38,481 nucleotides of DNA from an uncultured bacterium (GCA_937924755.1 CALEVZ010000082.1:1-38481), one strand, 5' to 3'; numbered from the stretch's first letter, positions 1-9,161 are shown. The notes: generated by a model not told the origin, from the letters alone. Numbers and translations are program-made.

Positions 1-315
1 ATCAACCACGAGGGGTGGCCGCGGCTCACCCGCCGGCTGGCGGAAACCACCGGCTTCGCCCTCTCCGAGGTGGACTTCATCGTCTTCACCCAGGTGCGTA
101 AGCCCTCCATCGAGCTGGTGATGGGGGATCTGGGCTTGCCCTTGGAGAAGACCCACACCGTCATGGAAAAGTGGGGCTACACCGGCTCCGCCTGCATCCC
201 CATGGCGCTGCACGACGCTGTAGAGAGGGGGAAGCTGCACGCCGGCGACCTGGTGGTTCTGGTGGGCTCCGGAGTGGGGTACAACCAGGCGGCGGTGGCT
301 CTCCGCTGGGCTTGA
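1..315 (+). CDS. KAS III-like (FabH/thiolase-fold) protein, C-terminal part, start outside window
   Basis: The reading frame is open from base 1 to the TGA at 313-315, so only the last 104 residues are present. They match the C-terminal half of ketoacyl-ACP synthase III: the helix-strand pattern around VDFIV, the GLPLEK turn, the GSACIPMAL segment that corresponds to TSAASVPLAL of FabH, and the closing GDLVVLVGSGVGY strand. FabH condenses an acyl-CoA with malonyl-ACP. Here the two conserved C-terminal catalytic residues are missing by hand alignment: His of PHQAN is Thr (FTQVR) and Asn of GNTSA is Tyr (GYTGSA). The protein may therefore be an acyl transferase or a non-decarboxylating relative rather than a true FabH. 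It heads an operon with hydrolase, ligase and thiolase genes, 13 nt before the next start. The nucleophile Cys lies outside the window and cannot be checked. Confidence 0.85.
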   Translation: MNHEGWPRLTRRLAETTGFALSEVDFIVFTQVRKPSIELVMGDLGLPLEKTHTVMEKWGYTGSACIPMALHDAVERGKLHAGDLVVLVGSGVGYNQAAVALRWA

Positions 316-328
316 GAGGGGGGTTCTG

Positions 329-1243
329 GTGAAACCCTGGAGCGTGGCCGCAGTGGTGGTGGGGGGCGGCCTCCTGGTGGCCGGGGCTGCCGGGGCGTTT
401 TTAATGTTCAAGCGTCCCCTCACCGTGCTGGAGTGGTCCTCCCGCCGGGCCCTGGTCAAGGCGGGGCTGGCGGCCTCCACGGTGGATTCCCCCGCCGGCC
501 CCCAGATGGTGTGGCGGGGGGGAGGGGGACCCACCCTGGTGCTGCTCCACGGCGCCGGGGACCAGGCGGGCACCTGGGTGCGGGTGGCGGGGGAGCTGGC
601 CGGCCAGTACACCCTCGTCATCCCCGACCTGGCCGGCCACGGGCGCAGTGCCCCCCGCACCGGCCCCATCGACACCGGGCAGGTGCTGGCCGGGGTGGAG
701 GCGGTGGTGGAGCGGGAGGCCGGCACCGGGCCGGTCCTGCTGGTGGGCAACTCCCTGGGGGGCTGGATGGCCCTGCTGGTAGCTCACCGGCACCCGGAGT
801 GGGTGGAGCGGCTGGTGGTGGTCTCGGGGGGAGCCATCCGCGGGCAAAATACAGAAGTCAAAGTGATCCCCACCACCCGGGAGGAGGCTCGGGCCACCGT
901 GGCCGCCACCCGCGACCCGGGCAGCCCGCCGGTGCCCGACTTCCTGCTGGACGACATCGTGCGCCAGGCCCGCTCGGGGCCCCTGGGGCGCTTTGCCGCC
1001 ACCGCCGCCACCATGGGCCGCTATCTGCTGGACGGCCGCCTGCACGAGGTCAACGTGGGGGTGGACCTCGTGTGGGGGGAGTCGGACCGTCTCATGCCCC
1101 TCGACTATGCCCGGCGCCTGGCGGACGGCCTGCCGCGCGCCCGGCTCACCACCATTCCCCGCTGCGGCCACGTGCCCCAGGTGGAGTGCCCGCAGGCGTT
1201 CCTGGCCGCCCTGCGGGGGGTACTCAGGGAGCCGGTGCCATGA
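329..1243 (+). CDS. Alpha/beta hydrolase with N-terminal membrane anchor
   Basis: A 304-residue alpha/beta-hydrolase-fold enzyme. Residues 5-27 form a hydrophobic Ala/Gly/Val segment that should be a membrane anchor or uncleaved signal. The oxyanion-hole motif LLHGAGD is at 72-78. The nucleophile elbow GNSLGG is at 140-145 with Ser142. The likely acid is Asp253 (in GESDRLMPL) and the catalytic His is His281 (CGHVPQ), so the triad is complete. The GTG start at 329 follows a purine-rich gagagggggg ribosome site, 13 nt after the upstream stop. Family members cleave esters, thioesters or C-C bonds; the neighbours (KAS III-like protein, acyl-CoA ligase, thiolase) suggest an acyl ester or thioester substrate at the membrane, but the substrate cannot be read from the sequence. 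Confidence 0.9.
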   Translation: MKPWSVAAVVVGGGLLVAGAAGAFLMFKRPLTVLEWSSRRALVKAGLAASTVDSPAGPQMVWRGGGGPTLVLLHGAGDQAGTWVRVAGELAGQYTLVIPDLAGHGRSAPRTGPIDTGQVLAGVEAVVEREAGTGPVLLVGNSLGGWMALLVAHRHPEWVERLVVVSGGAIRGQNTEVKVIPTTREEARATVAATRDPGSPPVPDFLLDDIVRQARSGPLGRFAATAATMGRYLLDGRLHEVNVGVDLVWGESDRLMPLDYARRLADGLPRARLTTIPRCGHVPQVECPQAFLAALRGVLREPVP

Positions 1244-1270
1244 GCCTCGGACCGCGAACGGAGAGGTGCG

Positions 1271-2821
1271 GTGCTGCACGGTGACGTGCTGGGGGAGCGG
1301 GCGCGGCTGACCCCCGAGCGCCCGGCGCTGGTCTACGTCCCGACGGGGGAGCGCCTGACCTACGCCCAGCTGTCGGTGCGGGCCGGCCGCTGCGCCGCCC
1401 TGTGGCGGCGGCGCCTGGGGCTCGGCCATGGCGACCGGGTGGCGGTGCTGTCCCACAACCGGGTGGAGTTTCTGGAGGCCTTCTTCGCCGCCGGCCGGTC
1501 GGGGGTGGTGCTGGTGCCGCTGTCGACGCGGGCCACTGCCCACGAACTCGACAAGATCCTGCGCGACGCCGAGGTGGCCGCGGTGATGTACGAGGCGGCC
1601 CTTGCCTCCACCGTCCTCACCCTGGCGAACAGCCTCCCAGATATCCCCCACTGGATCACCTTCGACGAGCCAGCGGCCGCGGCCCATGCCCGCTACGCGG
1701 AGGTGCTGCCCGCCGACCCCTTCACTCCCCCCGCCCCCTGCGCCCCCGAGGACCTCTACTGCCTGCTCTACACCTCCGGCACCACCGGCACCCCCAAGGG
1801 GGTGATGATCCCCCACCGCATGGTCGCCTGGAACGGCTACAACACCGTGGCTTGCTGGGGCCTGCGCGAAGACGACGTATCCCCCATCTTCACCCCCCTC
1901 TACCACGCCGGCGGCCTGGGGGCGTTTCTCGTCCCGATCGTCGTGGCGGGCGGCACCATCGTGTTGCACCGGGGGTTTGACCCCGCCGAGGTGTGGCGCA
2001 GCATCGAAGGCGAGCGTTGCACCGTGGTGCTGGGGGTGCCGACCATCTGGAAGCTACTGGCCGAGGCCCCCGAGTTTGCCACCGTCGATCTCTCCCACGT
2101 GCGCTGGTTCATCTCCGGCGGCGCGCCGCTACCCGTCTACCTGGTGGACATCTATCGGCGGCGCGGCGTGGTGCTGCGCCAGGGTTACGGCCTCACGGAA
2201 GTGGGGGTGAACTGCTTTGCCATGACCTCCGAGGATGCCGTGCGCAAGGCCGGCTCCATCGGCAAGCCCCTGATGTTCACCGAGGCCCGGGTGGTGGACG
2301 AGGCGAATCGGCCCCTGCCACCGGGCGACGTGGGGGAGCTGGTGTTTCGCGGACCCCACGTCTCAGGAGGCTACTGGCGCAACCCTGAGGCCACCGCCGC
2401 CAGCCGCGACGCCGAGGGGTGGTTTCACACCGGCGATCTGGCGCGGGTGGACGAGGAGGGGTTTTTCTTCATCGCCGGGCGCGCCAAGGACATGTTCATC
2501 TCCGGCGGGGTCAACGTCTACCCCGCCGAGGTGGAAGGGGAGCTGCTGCAGCACCCCGACGTGCAGGACGCCGCGGTCGTCGGCGTACCCCACCCCACCT
2601 GGGGGGAGGTGGGAGTGGCCTTCGTGGTGGGGCGCCCGGGGACGGCACCGAGGGGCGAGAAGCTCGCCGACTTTCTCCGGGAACGCCTGGCGAAGTACAA
2701 AATTCCCAATGACTTCGTTTTCGTCGAGGAGCTGCCCCGCACCCCCTACGGCAAGGTGGTGAAGGGGGAGCTGGCGGCCCGCTACGCCCAGCGGGGTGGC
2801 CAGCCCGGGGAGAAAAGGTGA
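1271..2821 (+). CDS. AMP-forming acyl-CoA ligase (ANL superfamily)
   Basis: A 516-residue acyl-CoA synthetase that should activate a carboxylic acid to its acyl-AMP and then its CoA thioester. All diagnostic ANL motifs are present: the P-loop YTSGTTGTPKG (167-177), GYGLTE (305-310), GWFHTGD (383-389), the hinge region GRAKDMFISGG (403-413) and the C-terminal catalytic Lys495 in RTPYGKVVKG. No signal or membrane segment is seen, so it is cytosolic. The GTG start at 1271 lies 27 nt after the previous stop and has only a modest gagagg ribosome site. The length and motif wording are closest to medium/long-chain fatty acid ligases, but the chain length is not decidable. It probably supplies the thiolase encoded next. 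Confidence 0.93.
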   Translation: MLHGDVLGERARLTPERPALVYVPTGERLTYAQLSVRAGRCAALWRRRLGLGHGDRVAVLSHNRVEFLEAFFAAGRSGVVLVPLSTRATAHELDKILRDAEVAAVMYEAALASTVLTLANSLPDIPHWITFDEPAAAAHARYAEVLPADPFTPPAPCAPEDLYCLLYTSGTTGTPKGVMIPHRMVAWNGYNTVACWGLREDDVSPIFTPLYHAGGLGAFLVPIVVAGGTIVLHRGFDPAEVWRSIEGERCTVVLGVPTIWKLLAEAPEFATVDLSHVRWFISGGAPLPVYLVDIYRRRGVVLRQGYGLTEVGVNCFAMTSEDAVRKAGSIGKPLMFTEARVVDEANRPLPPGDVGELVFRGPHVSGGYWRNPEATAASRDAEGWFHTGDLARVDEEGFFFIAGRAKDMFISGGVNVYPAEVEGELLQHPDVQDAAVVGVPHPTWGEVGVAFVVGRPGTAPRGEKLADFLRERLAKYKIPNDFVFVEELPRTPYGKVVKGELAARYAQRGGQPGEKR

Positions 2822-2877
2822 AACGTCCATTCACGCCTAGGCGCAAGGGCCGGTTTCTTGCTACGGTTGCACCGGCA

Positions 2878-2921
2878 ACTGCCCGGGCGCCGCAGCGCCG
2901 GCGCGCCAGCAGTCGGGCAGT
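2878..2921 (+). repeat. Inverted repeat just before the thiolase ribosome site
   Basis: Perfect 8-base arms ACTGCCCG (2878-2885) and CGGGCAGT (2914-2921) flank a 28-nt, very GC-rich loop. The right arm ends one base before the AGGAGG ribosome site of the thiolase gene. It may be a leader hairpin or an operator. There is no U-tract, so it is not a convincing intrinsic terminator. Confidence 0.4.
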
Positions 2922-2933
2922 CAGGAGGATGAC

Positions 2934-4142
2934 ATGAGGAAACCCATTTACATCGCCGCCTACCACCAGTCCAAGTTCGGCAAACTGGGGGCCCTTTCGG
3001 TCCCCGAGATCATCGCCCAGGCCACCCAGGGTGTGTGCGCCGAAATCCAGGCCGACCCGACCGTCATCGACGTGGGCTCGGTGGGGGCGGTGTGCAACAT
3101 CTCCCTCAACGAGCAAGGGCTGTTGTCGGGCCTGCTGGCCGAGGTCCCCGGCATGGCCGCCAAGCCCATCGAAGCGGTGGAAAACGCCTGCGCCACCGGC
3201 GGTCAGGCCATCCTCTCAGTGGCCTACAAGCTGCTCTTGGGCCTGGGCGAGGTGGGCATCGCCGTGGGCTTCGAGAAGATGAGGGACAACGAGGGGAAGA
3301 TGGACGGCAAGGCGGTGGGCAAGGCCCTCGGGTACTTCTCCCACCCCGCCGAGCGCGAGGGCAAGGTCTACGTCTTCCCGCACATCTTCGCCGAGGTGAT
3401 GAAGCTGTACATGGACACCCACGGGGTGAGCGAGGAGCAGCTGGGGCAGATCGCGGTGATCGAGTACGGCAACGCCAAGCACAACCCTTACGCGCAAATG
3501 CAGAAGGTGCAGCCGACCCTCGAGGATGTCATGCGCATCGAGGGGATCAACCGCTACGTGGTGGAGGGGCTGCCGCTGAAAACCTACGACTGCTCGCAGA
3601 TCTCCGACGGCTACGCCGCCATGATCCTGGCCACCGAGGAGGGTCTCAAGCGCCTCGGTGTCGCGAAAGCCGACTGCGTCGAGCTGGCCGGCTACGCCCA
3701 GGCCACCGACCCCCTGCGCAAGGGGGTGCGGGACGTCCTGCGCCCCGCCGGTGCGTTCGCCGCCATGAACAAGGCCTACGAGATGGCCGGCCTCACCGCC
3801 GCCGATGTGAACGTGGCCGAGGTCCACGACTGCTTCACGGTGATGGCCGCCATGGCCGCCGAAGTGCTGGGCAAGGCCCCCTACGGCCGCGGCGCCGCCT
3901 ACTGGAACGAGGGCCAGGCGTCGGTGGGCGGGGAGTGCCCGATCAATACCTCCGGGGGCTTGATCGCCAAGGGGCACCCGATCGGCGCCACCGGGGTGGC
4001 CATGGTGGGGTGGTGCGCCTGGCAACTGCTCGGCAAGGCACCCGCCGAGCTGCAGGTGAAAAACGCCCGCGTCGCCGCCACCTTCAACATCGGCGGGCCG
4101 ATCTGCGCCAGCGTCTGCACCGTCCTGAAACCAGCTTCGTAG
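2934..4142 (+). CDS. Thiolase family protein (SCP-x / archaeal-type acetyl-CoA acyltransferase)
   Basis: A 402-residue thiolase. It carries the acyl-accepting Cys86 in ENACATGG, the VHDCF motif with His298, the NTSGGLIAKGHPIGATG block with His348, and a C-terminal GGPICASVC with Cys391 in the place of the usual second catalytic Cys. The HDCF wording and Cys arrangement resemble SCP-x and archaeal thiolases rather than FadA. The reaction would be CoA-dependent cleavage of a 3-oxoacyl-CoA, or the reverse condensation. A strong AGGAGG sits 6 nt before the ATG at 2934. No DUF35 (OB-fold, Zn ribbon) partner is encoded next to it, although such thiolases often have one. The 110-nt gap upstream holds an inverted repeat, so this gene may be separately controlled. 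Confidence 0.9.
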   Translation: MRKPIYIAAYHQSKFGKLGALSVPEIIAQATQGVCAEIQADPTVIDVGSVGAVCNISLNEQGLLSGLLAEVPGMAAKPIEAVENACATGGQAILSVAYKLLLGLGEVGIAVGFEKMRDNEGKMDGKAVGKALGYFSHPAEREGKVYVFPHIFAEVMKLYMDTHGVSEEQLGQIAVIEYGNAKHNPYAQMQKVQPTLEDVMRIEGINRYVVEGLPLKTYDCSQISDGYAAMILATEEGLKRLGVAKADCVELAGYAQATDPLRKGVRDVLRPAGAFAAMNKAYEMAGLTAADVNVAEVHDCFTVMAAMAAEVLGKAPYGRGAAYWNEGQASVGGECPINTSGGLIAKGHPIGATGVAMVGWCAWQLLGKAPAELQVKNARVAATFNIGGPICASVCTVLKPAS

Positions 4143-4205
4143 GAGATTCGTCGGCGGCGGCGGGCCGGGGCGATCCCCCGGCCCGCCCCATGAGGAGGAG
4201 GCCCC

Positions 4206-5102
4206 GTGACTGCCCCACCCCCCACCCCCACCCGCAGCGGCTACGTGCACCCCGACGGCTGGAACATCTGGTACGAGTATTTCGGCGACGGCAGCCGCGA
4301 GGCGGTGGTGCTGCTCAACGGCCTGGCGATGTCCACCAAGGCGTGGTACGGCTTCCTGCCGCAGCTCCTCGACGAGTACGACGTTCTCCTCTACGACTAC
4401 CCGGGCCAGGGGGAATCCTCCAAGCCCGACCTCCCCTACTCCATCACCCGCATCGCCGCCTACCTGGACGCCATCATGGATGAGCTGGGGATCGCCAGGA
4501 TCCACTCCATGGGGATTTCCTACGGCGGCTTCATCGCCATCGAGCACGCCCGCCAGTTCCATCACCGCCTACACACCCTCACCCTGTCGGGGATCATCCT
4601 CTCCCGGGAGGAGCTGTTCGAGCAGTACGAGGCCATCTCCCTGCGCTTTTACCGCGAGGGGCCGGAACGCTTCGACCTCTACACCGAGTACATGTACGAG
4701 AAGATCTTCGGCGAACCCTTTGTGCGCCGGGTGACCCGTCCGGGACTGGAGCCCATGCGGCAGCGCTTCAAGGAGCGCTACCAGAACGACTTGCACTGCC
4801 TGATCCGCCTCACCGAAGCGCAGGAGGAGTACTTCGGCGAGCTGGACGCCCGGATGCCCGAATACCGGGCGGTAACCACCCCCACCCTCATCATGCCGGG
4901 GGCGCAGGACCGCGCCATCCCTTTGTGGGCGCAGAAGAAGATGTTGGACATCTTCCCCAACTCGCGCTGGCTGCTGGTGCCCGAGGCGGGGCACGTGGTG
5001 TACCTGGAGCGGCCGGAGCTGTTCTTCCCCGCCCTGAAGGCCTTCATGCGGGCCAAGAGCGTGGCCTTCGAGGCCCCCTTCCCCTGCGCCCAGGTGGTGT
5101 AG
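4206..5102 (+). CDS. Alpha/beta hydrolase (cytosolic)
   Basis: A 298-residue alpha/beta hydrolase with no signal or anchor. The oxyanion region reads LLNGLAMS (Asn in place of the usual His, 36-43). The nucleophile elbow is MGISYGGF with Ser105, the acid Asp235 lies in GAQDRAIPL, and His263 lies in EAGHVVYLE. It is not a close copy of the hydrolase at 329-1243. The start is GTG at 4206 with gaggagg about 8 nt upstream. It is the last gene of the acyl-CoA operon and ends 10 nt before the stop of the convergent repeat protein, with no room for a terminator. Confidence 0.88.
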   Translation: MTAPPPTPTRSGYVHPDGWNIWYEYFGDGSREAVVLLNGLAMSTKAWYGFLPQLLDEYDVLLYDYPGQGESSKPDLPYSITRIAAYLDAIMDELGIARIHSMGISYGGFIAIEHARQFHHRLHTLTLSGIILSREELFEQYEAISLRFYREGPERFDLYTEYMYEKIFGEPFVRRVTRPGLEPMRQRFKERYQNDLHCLIRLTEAQEEYFGELDARMPEYRAVTTPTLIMPGAQDRAIPLWAQKKMLDIFPNSRWLLVPEAGHVVYLERPELFFPALKAFMRAKSVAFEAPFPCAQVV

Positions 5103-5112
5103 GGGAGCGCCG

Positions 5113-8100
5113 CTACTCCACCGCCACCCGCACCGGGGCGCCGGGGGTGAGGTTGACCGGGTAGGCCCGCACCTGGCCGGAGCGCTCCACGTCCACCCGG
5201 TACCTGCCGGGCGGCAGCCGCATCATCTGCATCCCCGACACCTCCATCCATCCCTGGCGCACCCGAGCCAGGCCCAAAAGAGTGGGCACCGCCTCCCCCA
5301 GCTCCTCGGATACCACCTGCAGGCGAACGGGGCTGGCCTCGCGCGGGAGCTCCACCACCAGGGTGCCGGCGGGCGCCAGGGTCACCAGCAGCTCCGGGGA
5401 GGGCACGGCCAGCCGCACTAGTGCCACTCCCTGCCCCTGCACCAAGGCCACGTAGGACCCCCGCGGCAGGGTCGCCAGGCGGGCCCGGCCCTCGCTGTCG
5501 CACGCCGCCATGATGGGTTCCTCACCCATCCCCCCCCGCGCCGCCGCCACCACCACGGATCTGGCCGGCGACCCGTCCGCCTCGCGCACCCGCAGTACCA
5601 GCTCGTCGGCTGGCTGCAGAGGCACGGTGACTTCACCTCCCACTCCCCAGCGCACCTCCACCGCCCGCTCCTCGGGGCTGTACCCCTGGGCGCCGGCACG
5701 CAGACGGTACTCGCCGGTGGCCAGCTCGCGGGCAACGAAGGCGCCGTCCGCATCGGTGGTGAGGCGGCGCAGCACCGCGCCGGCGCGCTCCAGGGTCACC
5801 GTCGCCCCCACGATCGGGTGGCGGGTGGAGGCGGCGATCACCCGGCCGCTCAGGGAACCGTCAGGGATCTCCAGGTCCACCCGGGTGGCCTGGCGCAGGT
5901 GATGGCGCTCCACCACCACCGCTTCCCCCCGCTCGTTGAGCACCGCCAGCTCCACCTCTCCCGGCTTCACCCCCTCCAGCACCCACGCCCCCTGCTGATC
6001 CGTCACCGTGCTGCCCTGGCTCTGGGACCCCACCAGGGTAGCCGTCACCGTGAGCCCCGCGGCCGGCCGGCCGCCCCGCCGCACGGTTCCAAAGAGGCGC
6101 GTCCCCTCGGCAAAGTCGAACTCCACCTCGGCCTCCACCTCCGCCCGCACCTCCACCACCGCCTCGCGGATCTTCATCTCCGGCAGCACCAGGGCGCGTA
6201 CCTGGCTGGCACCGGGGGCCACCCCCTCCAGGCGGAAGCTGCCGTCCGGGCGGGCGGCGGCGCTCGCCAGGCCGGCGGTGATCCGGCAGCGCCGCAGCTC
6301 ATCGCCCGAGAGCCCCTTCACCCATCCCACCACCACGCCCCCCCGCTTGAGGGTGATCTCGGTGCGGGTCACCTCCCCCGACGCCACGGTAACCTGGGCT
6401 CCCCCGGGGGTGAAGCCGGAAGCGCGAGCCTGCACCGTCGCCTCTCCCGCCGGCACCTGGTCCACGCGAAATGCCCCGGTTTCGTCGCTGGCTCCCTCCC
6501 GGCTCTGGCGGCCGGCAAACACCAACACCCTGGCTCCCGCCACTGGCCCACCGTCCTCTCCCAGCACTCGCCCTTCCACCGCGCCGGGGCGCCCGAGGCG
6601 CAGCACCACGTCCCCCTTGCCAGCCTCCACCACCTCCCGGGCCGAGCCGCCGTCGGGCAGGGTGGCGGTCACCTCGTAGCTCCCCTCCGCCAAGTCCAGG
6701 CAGCGGAAGGCGCCCTCCGGGCCTGACACCGACCGCCGTAGGGTACCGCCGAACATGACCATCTCCCGCACCGCCGGCGCACAGCTCACCACCACGCCGG
6801 GCAAGGGGCGCTCGTCGGGCCCCAGCACCTTGCCAGCGATATCCTTGGCGGGGGAGAGGGGAAGGGTCAGGGGGCTCGCCTCGTCGTGGGCGGAAAGGTC
6901 CACCTCCACCTTGCGGGGCACGAAGGAGGGCGCCGTCGCCTCCACGGTGATGGTCCCCTCCCGGGGCAGTCCCTCCAGGAGAAACTCCCCCTTGCCATCC
7001 GCCTCGGCCTGGGTGATGCGCTCGGAGGTCATCACCTTGGCCATCCCGCCCACCTCCCGGCTGGCCAGGAGAGCGGCGGTAACCTCCGCACCTACCACCG
7101 GATCTCCGCCCTCCGTGGCCACCACCCGCCCTTTGATCCGCTTGCCGCGCTGCAGGGTGATCTCCAGAATCGCCGGCGGCGGCTGGGGCAGCTTGATGCG
7201 ACTGGCGGGGGCGTAGCCGGGTGCGCTGGCGCGCAACACCCACTCCTCACCCGGATCGAGCTCCCCCACCTCCCACCACCCCTCGGCGTCGCAGCGCACC
7301 GCGAAGCCCTCGTTCAGCACGCTGTCCCCAGGCCCACCGCTCACCTGGGCGCCGGCCACCCCCGCGCCCCCCTCCTGCACCACCCGCCCACGCAGCCGCA
7401 GGCCCGGGCGCAGCACCACCGGTCCTACCCGGTCGCCGTCGGTGGGTACGGTCACCTCCAGGCGCGCCGCCACCCACCCGGGGGCCGCCACCCACACCTG
7501 CATCGCCCCCGCCGGCACCGCCTCCACCCGGGCGATCCCCTCGCCGTCGCTGTCGGCGCTGGCCACCAGCTCGGCGGCGGGCACCTCGGCGCCGGTGCGG
7601 AACACCAGCCGGGAGGTGTCCACGGCCGGGGCGCGAAACACCTCCACCCGGGCGCCGGAGATCGGGGTGCCGCCCGCATCCTGCACCGCCACCACCAGAG
7701 GATGGCCCGCCACCGCTCGCAGGGTGAGGACCCGCTCCTCCCCCGTCGCCAGGCGCACCACCGGTGACCGCACCTCGGCCAGTCGCCGCGGCCGGGCCGA
7801 CGCTCGCACCGCGCCGGCGGGCAGACTCTCCACCACCCCCCAGCCGGAGGCGTCGCTCACCCCGTCGGGCAGCCACTCCCGGACGAGGTTGTCCTCCTCC
7901 GCCATTCCCGCTACCACGAAGCTGCGTCGCGCCGGCGCGCGCCACCCCCACAGGGGCACTCCGCCCAGCCCCTTCCCCTGGGCATCGGTCACCCGCACCT
8001 TCAGCCGCCCCGCCGGCTTGAGCTCCACGGCCAGCGCCTTCGCTCCGCCTTCCGGGCTTATCGCCGCCCCCAGGTGGCCGGGGGCCCACAGTCGCAACTC

Positions 8101-9093
8101 TCCCGCCGGTCCCCGCGGCGTGACCGGCCGACCCAGGGAAGGAACCGACAGCGCCCTCACCCCCACCAGCGGGCCGCCGGTGAGGGCGCGGGGCACCCAC
8201 CCCGCCTCCCAGGCCACGGTGGCCGGGCCGCCGACGCTCACCTCCAGGGGAGGCACGGGTCGGACTACCAGGGCGACTTCCTCGGCGGGATCCGCCCGCA
8301 GCAGCTCCCGGGCCCCCCCGCCGGCGGTCAGCGCCAGCAGCGCCCCCCCCTCGCCGGCGGCCAGGTACACGGGGGCCCGCCCCTCGGCATCGGTGCGCCG
8401 CCCAGCGCCCTCCGGAGCGTTGTCCGCCGCCACCACCACCCCGCCTCGCGGCGCCCCTTGCCCGTCGATCACTCGCGCCACGGCCCGTCGGGAGGAGAGG
8501 TCCACCTGCAGCACCTCGCCGCGCTTGACCGACCCCGCCCAGCGTCCCCACCGCCCCTCCTCGTCTACCGCCACCACCCACGCCCACCCCCGCGGCGCCA
8601 CCCATACCGTCCGCTCTCTCCCGACCGCCCTGGGCACGCAGGGAGAAAAGCGCCCCAGGGGCGCCGCCTCGTCCATCCCCACCCGCACCGGTCCCCAACT
8701 CACCACCCGCCCCTCCGCGCCGCCCCCCCGCACCGCCAGGCGGTACTCCTCGCCCCTAGGCAGCCAAGCGGCGGGCAGGGTGGCCTGCTCGCGGAAGAGC
8801 ACTTCTAGGCAGACCGCCACATGCCCCGCGGCGTCCAGCTCCAGCCGCACCGGCAGCGCCGTCCCGGCCGGCAGCGCCAGCGTGAACGGCGTACCCGGCC
8901 GGGCCACGGTTTCCGCCAGGGGCGAGAACAGCAGCGCGGGATCCGCCACCAGCCGCTCCCCGGCCGCCCACACCCGCACCGTCACGCCCTCCGCCTCCCC
9001 CTCGGTATGGGCCTCACCTCTGAACGTCAGCTGCGCCGGGGCAGAAACCGCCACCAGGCTCGCCACCACCACCCAGGTAAGGATCCACCTCAT
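5113..9093 (-). CDS. Giant secreted protein of tandem carboxypeptidase-regulatory-like domains
   Basis: The ATG at 9093 is preferred over an upstream GTG because GGAGG lies 6 nt before it and the protein then begins with a clean signal peptide (MRWILTWVVVASLVAVSAPA, cleavage about residue 21). The mature 1300-residue chain is a string of beta-sandwich modules of about 80-100 residues, each opening with a strand of the type xxGRVxxxxGxPVxGAxVxV. Clear copies begin near residues 204, 361, 463, 564, 649, 749, 838, 919, 994, 1078 and 1163. These match the carboxypeptidase-regulatory-like / prealbumin-like fold found in many surface proteins. No catalytic domain, LPXTG, transmembrane helix or PorSS tail is visible, so the export route after the Sec system and the function are unknown. 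The N-terminal module has a homologue in the small gene just upstream. Confidence 0.85.
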   Translation of the reverse strand: MRWILTWVVVASLVAVSAPAQLTFRGEAHTEGEAEGVTVRVWAAGERLVADPALLFSPLAETVARPGTPFTLALPAGTALPVRLELDAAGHVAVCLEVLFREQATLPAAWLPRGEEYRLAVRGGGAEGRVVSWGPVRVGMDEAAPLGRFSPCVPRAVGRERTVWVAPRGWAWVVAVDEEGRWGRWAGSVKRGEVLQVDLSSRRAVARVIDGQGAPRGGVVVAADNAPEGAGRRTDAEGRAPVYLAAGEGGALLALTAGGGARELLRADPAEEVALVVRPVPPLEVSVGGPATVAWEAGWVPRALTGGPLVGVRALSVPSLGRPVTPRGPAGELRLWAPGHLGAAISPEGGAKALAVELKPAGRLKVRVTDAQGKGLGGVPLWGWRAPARRSFVVAGMAEEDNLVREWLPDGVSDASGWGVVESLPAGAVRASARPRRLAEVRSPVVRLATGEERVLTLRAVAGHPLVVAVQDAGGTPISGARVEVFRAPAVDTSRLVFRTGAEVPAAELVASADSDGEGIARVEAVPAGAMQVWVAAPGWVAARLEVTVPTDGDRVGPVVLRPGLRLRGRVVQEGGAGVAGAQVSGGPGDSVLNEGFAVRCDAEGWWEVGELDPGEEWVLRASAPGYAPASRIKLPQPPPAILEITLQRGKRIKGRVVATEGGDPVVGAEVTAALLASREVGGMAKVMTSERITQAEADGKGEFLLEGLPREGTITVEATAPSFVPRKVEVDLSAHDEASPLTLPLSPAKDIAGKVLGPDERPLPGVVVSCAPAVREMVMFGGTLRRSVSGPEGAFRCLDLAEGSYEVTATLPDGGSAREVVEAGKGDVVLRLGRPGAVEGRVLGEDGGPVAGARVLVFAGRQSREGASDETGAFRVDQVPAGEATVQARASGFTPGGAQVTVASGEVTRTEITLKRGGVVVGWVKGLSGDELRRCRITAGLASAAARPDGSFRLEGVAPGASQVRALVLPEMKIREAVVEVRAEVEAEVEFDFAEGTRLFGTVRRGGRPAAGLTVTATLVGSQSQGSTVTDQQGAWVLEGVKPGEVELAVLNERGEAVVVERHHLRQATRVDLEIPDGSLSGRVIAASTRHPIVGATVTLERAGAVLRRLTTDADGAFVARELATGEYRLRAGAQGYSPEERAVEVRWGVGGEVTVPLQPADELVLRVREADGSPARSVVVAAARGGMGEEPIMAACDSEGRARLATLPRGSYVALVQGQGVALVRLAVPSPELLVTLAPAGTLVVELPREASPVRLQVVSEELGEAVPTLLGLARVRQGWMEVSGMQMMRLPPGRYRVDVERSGQVRAYPVNLTPGAPVRVAVE

Positions 9094-9161
9094 GGGTTGC
9101 CTCCGCGTCGTCGCCTTTCTCACCAACCGCTACGGATGCTGCGACGCCGGCGTTGCGTCCT

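Noticed and set aside
401-1969. Long minus-strand reading frame (522 codons) across the hydrolase and ligase genes
   Set aside because: It is antisense to two genes with full catalytic motifs, and its product is Gly/His/Gln-rich with no domain. High GC makes such shadows common.
1-2821. A hydrocarbon (OleA-OleB-OleC) locus
   Set aside because: Gene order is suggestive, but the KAS III-like protein lacks the His and Asn kept in OleA, the ligase has standard CoA-ligase motifs, and no OleD reductase is present in the window.
3216-4565. Minus-strand frame over thiolase and hydrolase
   Set aside because: Antisense to well-supported genes; product is His/Gly/Val-rich with no motifs.
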